DNA from: Methanobrevibacter olleyae
GTDB taxonomy: Archaea; Methanobacteriota; Methanobacteria; Methanobacteriales; Methanobacteriaceae
NCBI GenBank assembly: GCA_015063035.1
Contig: SUTG01000012.1
Location: 1-42,144 of the forward strand
Reading direction: 5' to 3'
Length of the DNA: 42,144 bases
In this document: positions 8,243 through 18,252 of the stretch, piece after piece
How the letters are laid out: every line of letters starts with the position of its first letter
How positions within the stretch are numbered: position 1 is the first letter of the stretch
The notes under the pieces: generated by a model
The model's database searches: none
Told to the model about the DNA's origin: nothing
The model's input: the letters and a program-made list of their open reading frames with translations, nothing else
Translations under genes and position numbers: made by a program

Positions 8243-9439
8243 CTATTGTTGCAAATCTGGGGATTTCTTGAAGAAGGAATCCAATGTTGTCTGCTTTGAA
8301 TGCAATAATTCATTTAGCAAATTGCTTTGCTTCACATATTTGCTGATTGGAATCTGCAGTTTGGTTCCACAATAAACAAGAGCTTCCTTCAATGATTCAA
8401 ACTCCTTATAGTCTCCATCCATTGCATATTTGATATTCTCCCTTACATTGAACACTCCAAGGGGAACATATCCGGAATAAGCTTCCCTAAGTATGATGAC
8501 ACCAGATTGAAGCTTAAGCTTAGCCAATTTATCCAATACTGCCATTTTAGCGGTGTAATAACATCCGCCTACACAGGAATACTCTGTTTTGTCAGTGTTT
8601 GTTTCATAGTCGGAGAAAATAATTTCCTCTTTGCCAAGGATCTTAATAAATGCCTCAAACCATTCGTATTGCCATTCAGTAGGTGTTAGGATAATTGCAT
8701 AATAATTTTTCAAGCTTGAGAACTCATAAACCCTATAAGAGTCCATTATATCATAATGTCTGACTTCCTTCAATAGATTATCAGCAATAGTGCTGTCACA
8801 AGCAGTAATTGACCATCTTGTTGGAACCAATTTTCGGTTCTTTTTAAGGCCAAATGCTCCAACAGAGAAAGCCTTTTGCATAGCTGAAAATGGAACATCC
8901 TTATTGTGAAGATTCATTACAGCTTCACGAGCCTTCAAATCAGTATCATAAAAGCTTTTTTCAAGCTGCTTATCCCATTTGACTGCATCAATGTCAAATT
9001 TTTCTATCAAAGCGCTTGGACCATGAGGTGTGCTTTCTTCACTGAACATTGCACCGCTTGGCCTTGATCCAAAAGTGGCTTCGCTATCTATGGATTTAGA
9101 TGCAAGGGATATGTCCTGAAGCTTTTCGACAAATGGATTCTCCAAATCCTTAATGTCAATCAATTGCTTGCCTCGGACAAGATTCAACCTATAGCCAATA
9201 ATGTCTTCCTGAGTTTTATTTTCACCTATCCACTGCTCTGGAGAGTCCATAATGTATGTGTCTCCAAGTTGAGGAACCATCATTGGTCCAGCATACACTT
9301 TAGGATAGCTCCAACGGCCTATAAAAACAGATGGTGGTGTGCTCCCATCTAAATCCTTTCCAACATCAACTGATCTCATCTGTATATTCTCAGTTAATTT
9401 GGCTAAATAAGCATTCTTAGTAGTTTTAGATGTTCTCAT
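8243..9439 (-). CDS. nreA: Archaeal DNA repair protein NreA with C-terminal PIP box
   Basis: This 398-aa protein matches the archaeal Nre family (two domains, N- and C-terminal), implicated in DNA repair. Recognisable blocks are '[19 protein letters not shown]' near residues 35-53, '[18 protein letters not shown]', '[11 protein letters not shown]' in the middle, and '[19 protein letters not shown]' with '[18 protein letters not shown]' in the C-terminal half. The last 20 residues carry QTTLDSFF (383-390), a textbook PCNA-interacting peptide (QxxLxxFF). This suggests recruitment to the sliding clamp. I see no Cys cluster at the N-terminus. AAGGT lies before the ATG. Confidence 0.88.
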   Translation of the reverse strand: MRTSKTTKNAYLAKLTENIQMRSVDVGKDLDGSTPPSVFIGRWSYPKVYAGPMMVPQLGDTYIMDSPEQWIGENKTQEDIIGYRLNLVRGKQLIDIKDLENPFVEKLQDISLASKSIDSEATFGSRPSGAMFSEESTPHGPSALIEKFDIDAVKWDKQLEKSFYDTDLKAREAVMNLHNKDVPFSAMQKAFSVGAFGLKKNRKLVPTRWSITACDSTIADNLLKEVRHYDIMDSYRVYEFSSLKNYYAIILTPTEWQYEWFEAFIKILGKEEIIFSDYETNTDKTEYSCVGGCYYTAKMAVLDKLAKLKLQSGVIILREAYSGYVPLGVFNVRENIKYAMDGDYKEFESLKEALVYCGTKLQIPISKYVKQSNLLNELLHSKQTTLDSFFKKSPDLQQ

Positions 9440-9568
9440 AATAATACCTTAAATAAAATAAATGATGATGATTGCTAAATAAGTATGATGAAAAATAAAA
9501 TAGTTAAAATTAGTTTTAAAAACTAATTTAACTTAAATTAAGAGAATTACAGTTAATTAATTAGATAA

Positions 9569-10495
9569 TTAACAGAATTCGATGGTACTAGGTGGCTTGT
9601 CACTAATGGATAAAGCGACATGAGTAACTTCAGAAACTTCAGAAGTGATTCTTCTGGAAATGGTTCTGATAACATCCCAAGGCATTTCAGGAACGGTTGC
9701 AGTCATTGCATCAATGGAACTGATCAATCTGATTACAATGAGATAACCAAAGTCTCTTTCATCACCTTTAACACCAGTAACCTTAGTGTCAGTAAGCACG
9801 GCGAAATATTGCCATAATTCCTTATCCAAGCCAGCTTTTTCAACTTCTTCCCTTACGATAGCATCTGCAGCTCTGCAAACAGCCAAATTATCTCTTGTTA
9901 AAGCTCCAACTACTCTTACACCAAGTCCAGGACCTGGGAAAGGCTGTCTTTGCACGATGCTGTCTGGAAGACCTAATTCAGTACCGACTTCTCTTACTTC
10001 ATCCTTGTATAAGTCTCTTACAGGTTCAACTACTTTTAAAACCATACCGCTTGGCAATGCCATGTTGTGGTGAGTCTTGATTTCCCCTTCAGTTTCAATC
10101 CAATCAGGAGCAATGGTACCTTGAACCAAGTATTTAGCATCAACTGCTTGTGCTTCTCTTTCAAAGACTTCAATGAATACTCTTCCAATGATTTTCCTTT
10201 TCTCTTCTGGGTCATCAACACCTTCAAGTTCGGATAAAAATTCATCAGATGCATCAACATACTTGAAGTTTAACCTTTCTTCGAAAACCTCACAAACCTG
10301 TTCTGCTTCTCCTTCTCTAAGCAATCCATGGTTAACGAATATTGCAGTTAAATTGTCACCAATAGCCTCTTGGGTGAGAACTGAACAGACAGAACTGTCA
10401 ACTCCTCCAGATAATGCTATAATGGTTTTTTCATCACCAATTTCATCTTTGATTTTAATAATAGCATCTTCAATAAATTCTTTTGGGTTTAACAT
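9569..10495 (-). CDS. guaAb: GMP synthase subunit B (ATP pyrophosphatase)
   Basis: This 308-aa subunit adenylates XMP and aminates it with ammonia supplied by GuaAa. The PP-loop SGGVDSS is at residues 29-35 and 'FVNHGLLR' follows. The C-terminal GMP-synthase dimerisation domain has '[12 protein letters not shown]' and ends in '[11 protein letters not shown]'-like sequence (here [10 protein letters not shown]). Archaea split GMP synthetase into two proteins, and length matches the B subunit. AAGGTATTTTT precedes the ATG. An 80-residue protein separates it from guaAa in the same operon. Confidence 0.96.
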   Translation of the reverse strand: MLNPKEFIEDAIIKIKDEIGDEKTIIALSGGVDSSVCSVLTQEAIGDNLTAIFVNHGLLREGEAEQVCEVFEERLNFKYVDASDEFLSELEGVDDPEEKRKIIGRVFIEVFEREAQAVDAKYLVQGTIAPDWIETEGEIKTHHNMALPSGMVLKVVEPVRDLYKDEVREVGTELGLPDSIVQRQPFPGPGLGVRVVGALTRDNLAVCRAADAIVREEVEKAGLDKELWQYFAVLTDTKVTGVKGDERDFGYLIVIRLISSIDAMTATVPEMPWDVIRTISRRITSEVSEVTHVALSISDKPPSTIEFC

Positions 10496-10600
10496 AAAAA
10501 TACCTTAAAAAATTATTTAAAAATTATTGTTCCAATAAAGCTTGTTTCAATAAATTCAATAATTGAAATTATGAAAAACAATATGCAAAAAATTCCAGAT

Positions 10601-10843
10601 TTATTCGAAATCTTCGATAAATTCCATAATGATAGCTTCTAAACCTTCGTCTTTGCCATCCATTACAGCATCCATAATATCTTCATATTTGACATATTTT
10701 TCAATTTTAATAGCTTTTTCACCAATACCGGTGATTCTGAAATCTTGTTCGCCATCACCAATAGGAATACTGATGTTTTTGAATTTTAAGTTAGCTTTAT
10801 TGTCAATTGCTTTTTTCTTAAAGTCATCTAAGTTATCAAACAT
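10601..10843 (-). CDS. Conserved small protein of unknown function in the GMP synthetase operon
   Basis: This 80-aa acidic soluble protein is one I do not recognise. It has alternating Lys/Ile/Phe strands ('NLKFKNISIPIGDGEQDFRI'), a turn with 'GIGEKAIKIEKYVKYED', and a helical acidic C-terminus ending FIEDFE. No Cys, membrane segment or nucleotide motif is present. A strong ribosome site (AAGGGTTGATAAA) precedes the ATG. It lies between guaAa (64 bp upstream) and guaAb (105 bp downstream), all on the minus strand, which implies coexpression. A regulatory or assembly role in GMP synthesis is possible but unproven. Confidence 0.75.
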   Translation of the reverse strand: MFDNLDDFKKKAIDNKANLKFKNISIPIGDGEQDFRITGIGEKAIKIEKYVKYEDIMDAVMDGKDEGLEAIIMEFIEDFE

Positions 10844-10907
10844 TTTATCAACCCTTTTGTAAAATTAATTAAAAAATAAATATAATCTAAATCTTTTTCT
10901 TTTTAAT

Positions 10908-11477
10908 TTACTCATTTTTATAATTCTGACAAATCTCATAAAAATTCTTAAAGATGAATTCCCCTTTAGGAGTGTGATGAACCTCTGGATGGAATTGAAT
11001 TCCATAGATCTCTTTTTCCTTATGTTTCATAGCTTCTATATCACAAAGAGAGGAACTTGCAATAATGTCAAATTCTTCAGGAAGAGTGTGAACTTCATCT
11101 TTATGAGAGCTCCAAACATCAAGAGGAGATTCAAGACCTTTAAATAGATTGGAAGTATCTAAAAGATTAATTTTCACTTGAGCATAACTTTCAGTATCGG
11201 AAGTTGAAACTTCACCACCAAAGGTTTTAGCTATTAACTGATGACCTAAACAAATGCCAAGAATAGGAATATCAAAGTGCTTGATGAATTCAGGAGCATT
11301 TCCCACATCATCAATGGAAGGGCCTCCACCTAAAATCAAGCCAATAGGCTCTTTTGCTTCAATCTCTTCAATGGATAGTTGATTGCTAAGCAATTGGGAA
11401 GGAATCTTAAGATATTGTAAGCTTCTTTGAATCCTATGGTTGTATTGTCCCTTGTTATTAATAACTAAAATTGTCAT
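10908..11477 (-). CDS. guaAa: GMP synthase subunit A (glutamine amidotransferase)
   Basis: This 189-aa class I amidotransferase hydrolyses glutamine and channels ammonia to GuaAb. Nucleophile Cys76 lies in '[17 protein letters not shown]', the oxyanion strand is '[12 protein letters not shown]' (47-58), and the catalytic His/Glu pair is in '[13 protein letters not shown]'. I start at 11477 ([10 protein letters not shown]), not at the upstream ATG at 11495. Archaeal GuaAa proteins begin with this strand, and GAGAG lies 7-11 bp upstream. First gene of guaAa-X-guaAb. Confidence 0.95.
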   Translation of the reverse strand: MTILVINNKGQYNHRIQRSLQYLKIPSQLLSNQLSIEEIEAKEPIGLILGGGPSIDDVGNAPEFIKHFDIPILGICLGHQLIAKTFGGEVSTSDTESYAQVKINLLDTSNLFKGLESPLDVWSSHKDEVHTLPEEFDIIASSSLCDIEAMKHKEKEIYGIQFHPEVHHTPKGEFIFKNFYEICQNYKNE

Positions 11478-11537
11478 ATAATCTCTCAAAATCATTTTTA
11501 CGAATAAATCTAGTATAATATTACATTTAAAGCAAAA

Positions 11538-11566
11538 AATTAAATGCTTGTAATTAAATGCTTGTA
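11538..11566. repeat. 14-bp direct repeat upstream of guaAa
   Basis: Two adjacent copies of aattaaatgcttgta-like sequence, period 14 bp, lie about 65 bp upstream of the guaAa start. A TATA-rich stretch (11577-11615) is just beyond. This could be an operator or chance in AT-rich DNA. Confidence 0.35.
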
Positions 11567-11701
11567 TAATGTATAATATTATATTAATTTAATATATATT
11601 TAATATAATATATAAATTTAATACATTAATTTACTATTTTTTTAAACTTAAATTAAACAACTTAAATAAATTTAAATACTATTAAAAGGTAAAATAGAAC
11701 T

Positions 11702-11848
11702 ATGAAAATCGATGAATTAATAACCTATTTAATAATTATTATTGTAGTGGCAGCTTTAATTAAAGTGTTTGCATGGTTATTACCTATCTTCGTAGTATTG
11801 GCAATAGCTTATGTATTATACATTTTCATAACTGAAAAGGAATATTAA
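11702..11848 (+). CDS. Small membrane protein, 48 aa
   Basis: An ATG frame of 48 codons ends in TAA at 11846-11848. It has a short polar N-terminus (MKIDELITY) and two hydrophobic segments: Ile/Val-rich at residues 10-22, then 'VFAWLLPIFVVLAIAYVLYIF' after a single Lys. A charged tail (TEKEY) follows. AAAGGT lies about 12-17 bp upstream, a weak and distant ribosome site. It is isolated between guaAa (divergent) and the secreted peptidase gene 131 bp downstream. The amphipathic layout suggests a real two-helix membrane protein; the function is unknown. Confidence 0.55.
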   Translation: MKIDELITYLIIIIVVAALIKVFAWLLPIFVVLAIAYVLYIFITEKEY

Positions 11849-11979
11849 CTTTAGATATCTTTAGTTATTTCATTTTTCATTTATTCTTTCTTATTTTTTG
11901 ATTAATGATTATTTATAAAATTAGGTTAATTAAAATCAGACTTTTTAGAATTATTTTAACTCCCAAAAGGAGGTATTGA

Positions 11980-13416
11980 ATGAATAAAAAAATGTTCATA
12001 TATTTTAGTGCCATATTGATTTTTCTTTTTATAATCAACATAGGCATCATATCTGCAAGTGAAATTGATCAAAGCGCAGATGCTTTTTCAAATCAAATTT
12101 TAAGTGATGACACTGGAGTGAATGAAATTCTCACTGATGAAACAGAGGGATGCTCAACAGAGACCGCTCCTGAAGAGACAGAGGGCACAGAAGGTGATAC
12201 AAATCCAACACCTGAAGTTACAGATCCAACTGACCCAATAGTAGAGGAAGCTCAGGAAGTGATATTGGAAAAAACTACCTTAAGCTCTGCAGATTATGTC
12301 ATAAAAAATAATTATTTAAACGTTTATTTGAAAGACAGTTCCAAAAATGCTATTTCAAATGAAAAAGTTACACTTACAATTAACGGCAAGACCCTTTCTG
12401 CTACAACAAATAGCAAGGGAATGGCTAAATTCAATATAACAAATGCAGCTAAAACATATCAGGTTACATTGAATTTTGAAGGGGATGACAAATACGAGTC
12501 CTCATCAAAAACATTGGATTTAAGAGTTATTGCAAAGCCAATCTATACTAAAATGACCATTGCACAATATGGAATATTCAAAGGCAATTGCTTGAATGTT
12601 TACTTGAAAACAAGCGAAGGAAAGGCAATAGCAAATCAAGCTCTTAAAATAACAATCAATGGAAAAACCTATACAAGAATAACAAAAAAGAACGGTTTAG
12701 CTAAATTGAAAATTAGCTTAAAATCCAACATCTATAACGTTACCATCAAGTATGCTGGAAAAGGCAATTACATACCTGTAAGCAAAAGCACTAAAGTCAA
12801 TGTGCTAACAAGCAAGCTTATAGGAAAAACAAGCTATGGAAAAGTATACTTCATTGGAGCTATTGGAAACCGCAGCTCTAAATATAAAATAGCTTATGTT
12901 GTTGGAGTGCATTCAATGGAACATCAAATTCATGATTCACTTTATAAAATCATTAAAAATAAAGTGGAAATGAAATATAAGTATTATGTTTACAGAATCG
13001 TTTTAACCAAAAAGAAAGGATCATATTCCACCTTAAGAATGAGAGGTCAAAAGCTTGCTAAAAAATATATAGTCCCTCATGCCAAAAAGCAAAACTTTGA
13101 TTTGGTGGCTGACATTCATTCCACATCCGGAATAACCTATAAGCAAACTTACTTTATACATGTTCCAAAGAATCAGCATGCTCCTTCAATGAAATTGGCT
13201 AAAAAGACCATTAAAATAATTAAATCAATTGAAAACAATTCTAAGATGTTATACTGGTCTCCTCCAACTCAAACAAGTCCTCCTTATATTCACTTACCAT
13301 TGATTAAGGCAGGAACACCTACATTCGTATTTGAGACTTGGAGCTATGAGAAAAAATCTCAAAGTGATAAAAGAGCAAAAATCTTAATTCAAGCAATCGA
13401 TAAGGTATTTGATTAA
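11980..13416 (+). CDS. Secreted Ig-like-module protein with M14-type zinc peptidase/amidase domain
   Basis: This 478-aa exported protein has a signal peptide at residues 1-27 (cleavage near SAS-E) and an acidic Thr/Glu/Pro-rich linker to about residue 95. Two Ig-like modules follow (about 98-184 and 190-275), each with 'TINGKT' and 'K-N/S-x-G-x-A-K' signatures. From about 285 a metallopeptidase-like domain follows: His311-x2-Glu314 in GVHSMEH, His380 in 'VADIHST', and a candidate catalytic Glu452 in 'FVFETWSY'. This H-x2-E...H...E layout is that of M14 carboxypeptidases and aspartoacylase relatives. In a pseudomurein-walled methanogen the likely substrate is wall peptide or surface protein, but this is inference. 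AGGAGG precedes the ATG. Confidence 0.7.
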   Translation: MNKKMFIYFSAILIFLFIINIGIISASEIDQSADAFSNQILSDDTGVNEILTDETEGCSTETAPEETEGTEGDTNPTPEVTDPTDPIVEEAQEVILEKTTLSSADYVIKNNYLNVYLKDSSKNAISNEKVTLTINGKTLSATTNSKGMAKFNITNAAKTYQVTLNFEGDDKYESSSKTLDLRVIAKPIYTKMTIAQYGIFKGNCLNVYLKTSEGKAIANQALKITINGKTYTRITKKNGLAKLKISLKSNIYNVTIKYAGKGNYIPVSKSTKVNVLTSKLIGKTSYGKVYFIGAIGNRSSKYKIAYVVGVHSMEHQIHDSLYKIIKNKVEMKYKYYVYRIVLTKKKGSYSTLRMRGQKLAKKYIVPHAKKQNFDLVADIHSTSGITYKQTYFIHVPKNQHAPSMKLAKKTIKIIKSIENNSKMLYWSPPTQTSPPYIHLPLIKAGTPTFVFETWSYEKKSQSDKRAKILIQAIDKVFD

Positions 13417-13515
13417 ATAATTAAATATCTTATTTTATTTTTTTTGGAAAAAATTAATGATTCGTTAAAATACGAATAAAAAAGAATTTTAAAAAAGCAA
13501 TACGAAAAAAAAAAA

Positions 13516-13565
13516 ATAAAATAAAATAAAATAAAATAAAATAAAATAAAATAAAATAAAATAAA
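13516..13565. repeat. 5-bp microsatellite (ATAAA)10
   Basis: Ten perfect copies of ataaa follow an A-run in the region between the convergent peptidase and trxB genes. The tract is prone to slippage, so length may vary between strains. The rest of 13417-13641 is A/T-only spacer with T-runs on both strands. Confidence 0.95.
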
Positions 13566-13641
13566 AAAAGAATTTTAAAAAATGTAATTTATAAAAAATA
13601 AATTAATTAAAAATAAAATTATTAAAAATAAAAAAGAATTA

Positions 13642-14580
13642 TTAAAGATTTAAATAATTATAAGCGGAAATAGCAGCAACTGCTCCTTCACCACAAGCTA
13701 CAATCCACTGTTTAACTCCACCGGTAATGTCTCCTGCAGAATAAACTCCATCTACATTTGTAGCCTGATTCTTATCAGTGATGATATATCCATCATCATC
13801 AAGGTCCACTCCCAATTCATTAGCCAGGTCATTGGAAGGATCATCACCAATAGCAACAAAGACAGCATCTGTTTTGAAATCCTCTTTTTTGCCATCCCTT
13901 AAGAGAGTAACTGAATCAACAGCCATATCACCTTTAATCTCTTCAATTGTTGAGTTCCAAAGGACTTCTATACCATTTTCATTTAAGGCATTTTGAAGAT
14001 GATGCTCACATCTCAACTCATCTCTTCTGTGAACCAATTTCACATTGCAACCAAGATTGTTAAGGTATAATGCCTCTTGAGCAGCACTGTTTCCTCCACC
14101 TACCATAAGAACATCTCTTCCAATGAAAAACATTCCATCGCATGTTGCACAGTATGCCACTCCACGACCTAAAAACTCTTCCTCACCTGGAACATTTAAA
14201 TGCCTATGAGATGCTCCAGTAGCTAAAATGATGGTTTTGGTAAAGAATTCCTTTTCATTCAAATCATCTGATGTCATCAATAAAGGAGAATTTTTAGTCT
14301 TTAATTTGAAACCGCCTTCTGTTTTTTCTATTGATTCAATTACGGTGTTTTCCAATATTTCACAATAATTTTCACTTTGAGCCTTCATCTTTTGAATGAG
14401 TTCCATTCCAGCAATCAAGTCAAATCCAGGGTAATTCTGCATCATAGGCACTTCCAAACCTAATCCTCCAGCCATTCCCTTATCAATCACTAAAGTTTTT
14501 GAGTTTTGTCTTCCGGCATACATTCCTGCAGTCAATCCAGCAGGACCTGCACCAATAATTATAATGTCATAATTCTCCAT
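13642..14580 (-). CDS. trxB: Thioredoxin reductase (flavoprotein)
   Basis: This 312-aa FAD protein reduces thioredoxin-like proteins. The FAD Rossmann motif is at residues 9-15 (IGAGPAG), the redox disulphide is Cys144-Ala-Thr-Cys147 (CATCDG), and the second nucleotide fold is 'MVGGGNSAAQEAL' followed by 'VHRRDELR', which favours NADPH. The C-terminal FAD motif is 'GVYSAGDITGG'. I place the start at 14580 because GGTG lies just upstream; the longer frame from 14598 adds only MFNGVN. Length is typical. It is transcribed alone and convergent to the peptidase gene. Confidence 0.94.
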   Translation of the reverse strand: MENYDIIIIGAGPAGLTAGMYAGRQNSKTLVIDKGMAGGLGLEVPMMQNYPGFDLIAGMELIQKMKAQSENYCEILENTVIESIEKTEGGFKLKTKNSPLLMTSDDLNEKEFFTKTIILATGASHRHLNVPGEEEFLGRGVAYCATCDGMFFIGRDVLMVGGGNSAAQEALYLNNLGCNVKLVHRRDELRCEHHLQNALNENGIEVLWNSTIEEIKGDMAVDSVTLLRDGKKEDFKTDAVFVAIGDDPSNDLANELGVDLDDDGYIITDKNQATNVDGVYSAGDITGGVKQWIVACGEGAVAAISAYNYLNL

Positions 14581-14694
14581 ATTAACACCATTAAACAATG
14601 ATTTAAAGTTTTATAAAATATTTAAAGTCTATAAAATTGGCCATTTTTAAAAATTGATAATAATCCATTTAAAAAAAAAAAAAAAGAACAAAAC

Positions 14695-16632
14695 CTATAA
14701 TAGGTTTTGAATCTCTTCCCTAACTATTCTGTTTACTAAACTACCATCTGCCTTTCCTTTAAGCTTTTTCATGCTCATTCCCATTAAAGGACCCATAGCA
14801 CCCATCTGGCGTTCCTTAATCATTGCCTCATTTTGGACAGCTATCTCATGGATAATGTCTTTAACTGCATCTTCACTTAAAAGAGTCAAATTAGCCTCTT
14901 CAGCAATATCACTTACATCAGCATCTGGCTTTTTGCTAACTGCGACCATCAAGTCCTTGATAGCATCTTTAGAGATTTTTCCCTCTTCAAGAAGTGAGAA
15001 TACTTCAACCAATTTATCCTCATCGAAGATTGAAACATCAATTCCTTCCCTTCTTAAATCCCTTAAATCAGAAACAAGTACAGAAGCAACGGTTGTTGGA
15101 TCCACTTTAACTTTAGATAATAATGATTCAAAGGTATCTCCAAGCAGTCTTCTGACTATTTGGCTAGCTAAATCTTCACTTAATTTGTATTCCTTTTTGA
15201 TTCTTTCCTTCTTCTCATCAGGAAGTTCAGGAAGGTTGTTTTTAATAGGTTCAACCATGTCATCGGTGATTTGGAACAATGGAATGTCAGTTTCAAGGTA
15301 CATTCTGTTTGCAGTCGGAAGAGGTCTCATATATTCGGTATTTCCATCATCCAATGCTTTTCTTGTCTCTTCAACAACTCCATCGAATGCCATGTTTGCT
15401 CTTCTTATGACTTCATTCAATGCATTCACTGCTACATCCTCATCGTGAGCCACAATTATGATTGCATCTTGAGGACCTATCTTCAGGAACTCTTTCATGG
15501 CATTGACTTCATCTTCCTGAATACCGTATGCAGGCAATTCATCTGTGTGGAAAAGTCCTGAAACTCCCATTTTCTTAGCATAGCTGGACAATTCAGTACC
15601 GAATCTTCTGCCAAGCTGAATCTCTTTACCGATAAGGCCATCAAATCCTCTTAAGATAATACCTTTAATGCTTGCTGCAGATGATAAAATCTTAGAGGAA
15701 GTGTCTTTGAATACTTCATCAAGGTCATAAATGGTATCTTCAACACTTGCATTTCTTTTAATGAGCTCATCTTTAATGTCTGCAAGAGCCAATTGCCTTT
15801 GAACCTCTCTTTCTACAATTTCAGGCATTAAATCAAGGTCTTGCACACCTTTAATTTCCACTCTTGCACCTCTTGTAATGGAGATGTTTACATCCTGACG
15901 GATTGTACCGATTCCCCTTTTTACATTAGTGCTTCTCAATACCTGACCAATCATATAAGCAACTTCCTTGATTTGCTCTGGATGGTGCATTGAAGGGTCT
16001 GTAGTGATTTCTGCAAGAGGGATTCCCAATCTGTCAAGACGGAATTCAGTAAATTCATCATCGGAATCTATCCTTCTTGCTGCATCCTCTTCAAGCCCTA
16101 ATGATTCAATAGCCACTCTACCATATGGAGTGTCCAAGTAACCGTCAGTAGCTGCAAGACCGGTTCTTTGGAAACCTCCTGTGTTACTGCCGTCAATGAC
16201 CTGTTTTCTCATTGTATGGAATTCATCCACCATTCTCATGTTTAAAAGTGAAGCTATTGTAATGCAGATGTCCAATGCTTCCCTATTCAATGCATGTGGC
16301 GGTTCATCATCAGTTTCAACAAGGCAGGTGTGATTGTTGAATGACTCATATTTAAATGTCATGTCCCTTAAGGATTCCTGCAATGCAGCCCTGTCTATTT
16401 GACCTAATTCACTTTGAGTTGGCCTTAAGTTTCTTATGATTCCATCATCAAACTCATCATCAATAAGTTCAGTTGAACATGGACAGAAAAGCTTATGCCT
16501 TGTATTTAATTGTTGGTGAATTTCAAGACCCATCATAAGTCCAAGCTCTTCCCAATTTCTTTCAATCCTAGGAGTTTCAGACTTTTTGCTTTTGTTTCCT
16601 TTGTTTCCTTTTTTAGATTTGTTTTTAGCCAT
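14695..16632 (-). CDS. gatE: Glutamyl-tRNA(Gln) amidotransferase subunit E
   Basis: This 645-aa subunit is the kinase/transferase half of archaeal GatDE. It phosphorylates Glu-tRNA(Gln) and aminates it to Gln-tRNA(Gln). A Lys-rich N-terminus (residues 1-20) precedes the GatB/E core: '[14 protein letters not shown]', '[15 protein letters not shown]', '[11 protein letters not shown]' and '[18 protein letters not shown]'. An AspRS-like insert lies at about 285-400, and a tail domain ends in '[16 protein letters not shown]'. AGGAGGGT lies before the ATG. It starts 11 bp after gatD, so the pair is one operon. Confidence 0.97.
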   Translation of the reverse strand: MAKNKSKKGNKGNKSKKSETPRIERNWEELGLMMGLEIHQQLNTRHKLFCPCSTELIDDEFDDGIIRNLRPTQSELGQIDRAALQESLRDMTFKYESFNNHTCLVETDDEPPHALNREALDICITIASLLNMRMVDEFHTMRKQVIDGSNTGGFQRTGLAATDGYLDTPYGRVAIESLGLEEDAARRIDSDDEFTEFRLDRLGIPLAEITTDPSMHHPEQIKEVAYMIGQVLRSTNVKRGIGTIRQDVNISITRGARVEIKGVQDLDLMPEIVEREVQRQLALADIKDELIKRNASVEDTIYDLDEVFKDTSSKILSSAASIKGIILRGFDGLIGKEIQLGRRFGTELSSYAKKMGVSGLFHTDELPAYGIQEDEVNAMKEFLKIGPQDAIIIVAHDEDVAVNALNEVIRRANMAFDGVVEETRKALDDGNTEYMRPLPTANRMYLETDIPLFQITDDMVEPIKNNLPELPDEKKERIKKEYKLSEDLASQIVRRLLGDTFESLLSKVKVDPTTVASVLVSDLRDLRREGIDVSIFDEDKLVEVFSLLEEGKISKDAIKDLMVAVSKKPDADVSDIAEEANLTLLSEDAVKDIIHEIAVQNEAMIKERQMGAMGPLMGMSMKKLKGKADGSLVNRIVREEIQNLL

Positions 16633-16643
16633 TTTTTACCCTC

Positions 16644-17951
16644 CTAATTCAAGAAATATTTAAGTGAAGAACTTTCATTCAATTCTCCAGCAACATTGGT
16701 TTGAATAATATCTTTAACTTCATCCAAGTCTTCAGTCTGTCCTAAAGCCCATGCCAATTTTACATAAGCGGTTTCAGGAGTCATGTCCATACCGGAAATT
16801 ACACCAGCATCCTGCAATAGCCTTCCTGTACTGTAAACATTCATGTTTATAGTTCCGTATAAGCATTGGGAAGTCATTACAACAGGTATGCCTTCATCGT
16901 TAGCTCTTTGAAGTGCATCAACCATATAATCCGGAACATGTCCAAGACCTGTTCCTTCTATAAGCAATCCTTTGTATCCTTTGTCAATGTGATAATCAAT
17001 GATATCAGAGCTAATTCCAGGGAATGATTTTATCAAAGCCACTTTGCTTTCAATGGCTGTATTCAATTCCAATTCATTTTCTCCACGTTTTGTATATGGG
17101 AGATTGACTGATTTCACTTTACCATCTCTTAAAAGAGCTATAGGTTCTGAGTCAATGCTTCTGAAAGTGTCTCTCCTGCTTGTATGCATCTTACGCACTT
17201 TAGTACCTTTATGAAGTGCGCAATCACCATCATTCAATGTATTGTGCATTAGGACTGTAACTTCTGCAATGTCTGACAATGCAGCACCGCAGGAATTGTA
17301 AATGTTTAAAAATGCATCAGTTGAAGGCCTGTCTGAACTTCTTTGTGCACCTGTAATCACAATAGGAACCGGTGTTTTGACCATAAAGCTCAATGCTGCT
17401 GAAGTGTAATGCATGGTATCTGTACCATGAGCAATCACTATTCCATCAGCGCCATTATTGATATCATCAGCAATGGACTCTGCTGCCTTTACCCAATATT
17501 CTGGCTGCATATTTTCAGATAAAATGTTGTATAAAGCCTTCACATCATAATTTGCAAGATCCAAAAGTTCTGGGTTTGCCCTCAATAAATCCTCTGCAGT
17601 GAATTTAGGATGTACAGCTCCTGTCTTGTAATCTATAATGGAGGATACTGTACCACCAGTGGATATGATTGAGATGTTTTGTTTGTTAGGGTCTTTTTCT
17701 ATTTTATCCCCTTCAAAACCTATTTTTGGCTTGTCTCCCTTTTCAATAAGTTCTATCTTTGCAGATTCAATGTTTACTCCTACATTGTATCCGCTATAAA
17801 GTTTAATTACAATATAAGCGTCTTTTGCATCTTCAGATCTGTCAAGCAATATTCCCTCATAGGAAATATCTTCCTTTGTTACCTTAATTGTATCACCAAT
17901 GGTAACATTAGCCTTATCTAAAAACTCTTTGGAAATTTCTTTATAAGTCAT
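16644..17951 (-). CDS. gatD: Glutamyl-tRNA(Gln) amidotransferase subunit D
   Basis: This 435-aa asparaginase-like subunit releases ammonia from glutamine/asparagine for GatE. An N-terminal beta-barrel domain spans about residues 1-85. The amidohydrolase then opens with '[20 protein letters not shown]', where the first catalytic Thr is in STGGT. The second catalytic Thr-Asp is in '[16 protein letters not shown]', with Lys in '[18 protein letters not shown]'. The C-terminal domain has '[12 protein letters not shown]'. AGAGGAATCAA precedes the ATG. First gene of gatDE. Confidence 0.97.
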   Translation of the reverse strand: MTYKEISKEFLDKANVTIGDTIKVTKEDISYEGILLDRSEDAKDAYIVIKLYSGYNVGVNIESAKIELIEKGDKPKIGFEGDKIEKDPNKQNISIISTGGTVSSIIDYKTGAVHPKFTAEDLLRANPELLDLANYDVKALYNILSENMQPEYWVKAAESIADDINNGADGIVIAHGTDTMHYTSAALSFMVKTPVPIVITGAQRSSDRPSTDAFLNIYNSCGAALSDIAEVTVLMHNTLNDGDCALHKGTKVRKMHTSRRDTFRSIDSEPIALLRDGKVKSVNLPYTKRGENELELNTAIESKVALIKSFPGISSDIIDYHIDKGYKGLLIEGTGLGHVPDYMVDALQRANDEGIPVVMTSQCLYGTINMNVYSTGRLLQDAGVISGMDMTPETAYVKLAWALGQTEDLDEVKDIIQTNVAGELNESSSLKYFLN

Positions 17952-18120
17952 TTGATTCCTCTTGATTCGTTTTATAAATTATTTTAAAATATCAGTATCA
18001 TGAAAATAGATTTGTAATCATTTAAAAATCTATATTATATTAAAATATATTTATTAAAGTATATAATATTTAGTTAATATTAAATTAATGTTCATTTAAT
18101 AATCCGTTAATATTCAACTA
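17952..18120. other. Divergent spacer upstream of gatD
   Basis: This AT-rich DNA holds no gene. A TATA-like tttataaatt near 17971-17980 could direct gatD transcription, though it lies close to the start codon. The repeat array and palindrome that follow (18121-18243) belong to the other side of the divergent region. Confidence 0.4.
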
Positions 18121-18220
18121 ATCTCAACTAATCTAAACTAATCTCAACTAATCTCAACTAATCTCAACTAATCTCAACTAATCTAAGTTAATCTAAGTTA
18201 ATCTAAGTTAATCTAAGTTA
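18121..18220. repeat. Ten-unit tandem repeat with 10-bp period
   Basis: Ten contiguous 10-bp units lie here. Six are of the form atct(c/a)aacta (18121-18180) and four are atctaagtta (18181-18220). A partial unit (ttcaacta) precedes them. The period is about one DNA helical turn, so every unit presents the same face. The array sits between gatD and hxlR and ends four bases before a perfect palindrome. It is too short in unit and lacks spacers, so it is not CRISPR. Confidence 0.95.
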
Positions 18221-18223
18221 ACC

Positions 18224-18243
18224 TAGTGGCATTTTTGCCACTA
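18224..18243. promoter_or_regulatory. Palindromic operator candidate upstream of hxlR
   Basis: TAGTGGCA-TTTT-TGCCACTA is a perfect inverted repeat with 8-bp arms and a 4-bp centre. It is the only GC-containing patch in this spacer. It lies about 10 bp upstream of the TATA box of hxlR, the position of an activator or autorepressor site. HxlR proteins are dimeric winged-helix regulators that bind such dyads, so autoregulation is a reasonable inference. Confidence 0.65.
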
Positions 18244-18252
18244 AAAACTATT

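Noticed and set aside
14771-15448. 225-codon frame antisense to gatE
   Set aside because: Ser/Ile/Leu-rich shadow of a conserved gene, no ribosome site.
18121-18220. Possible CRISPR array
   Set aside because: Units are 10 bp, contiguous, without spacers, and no cas gene is present.
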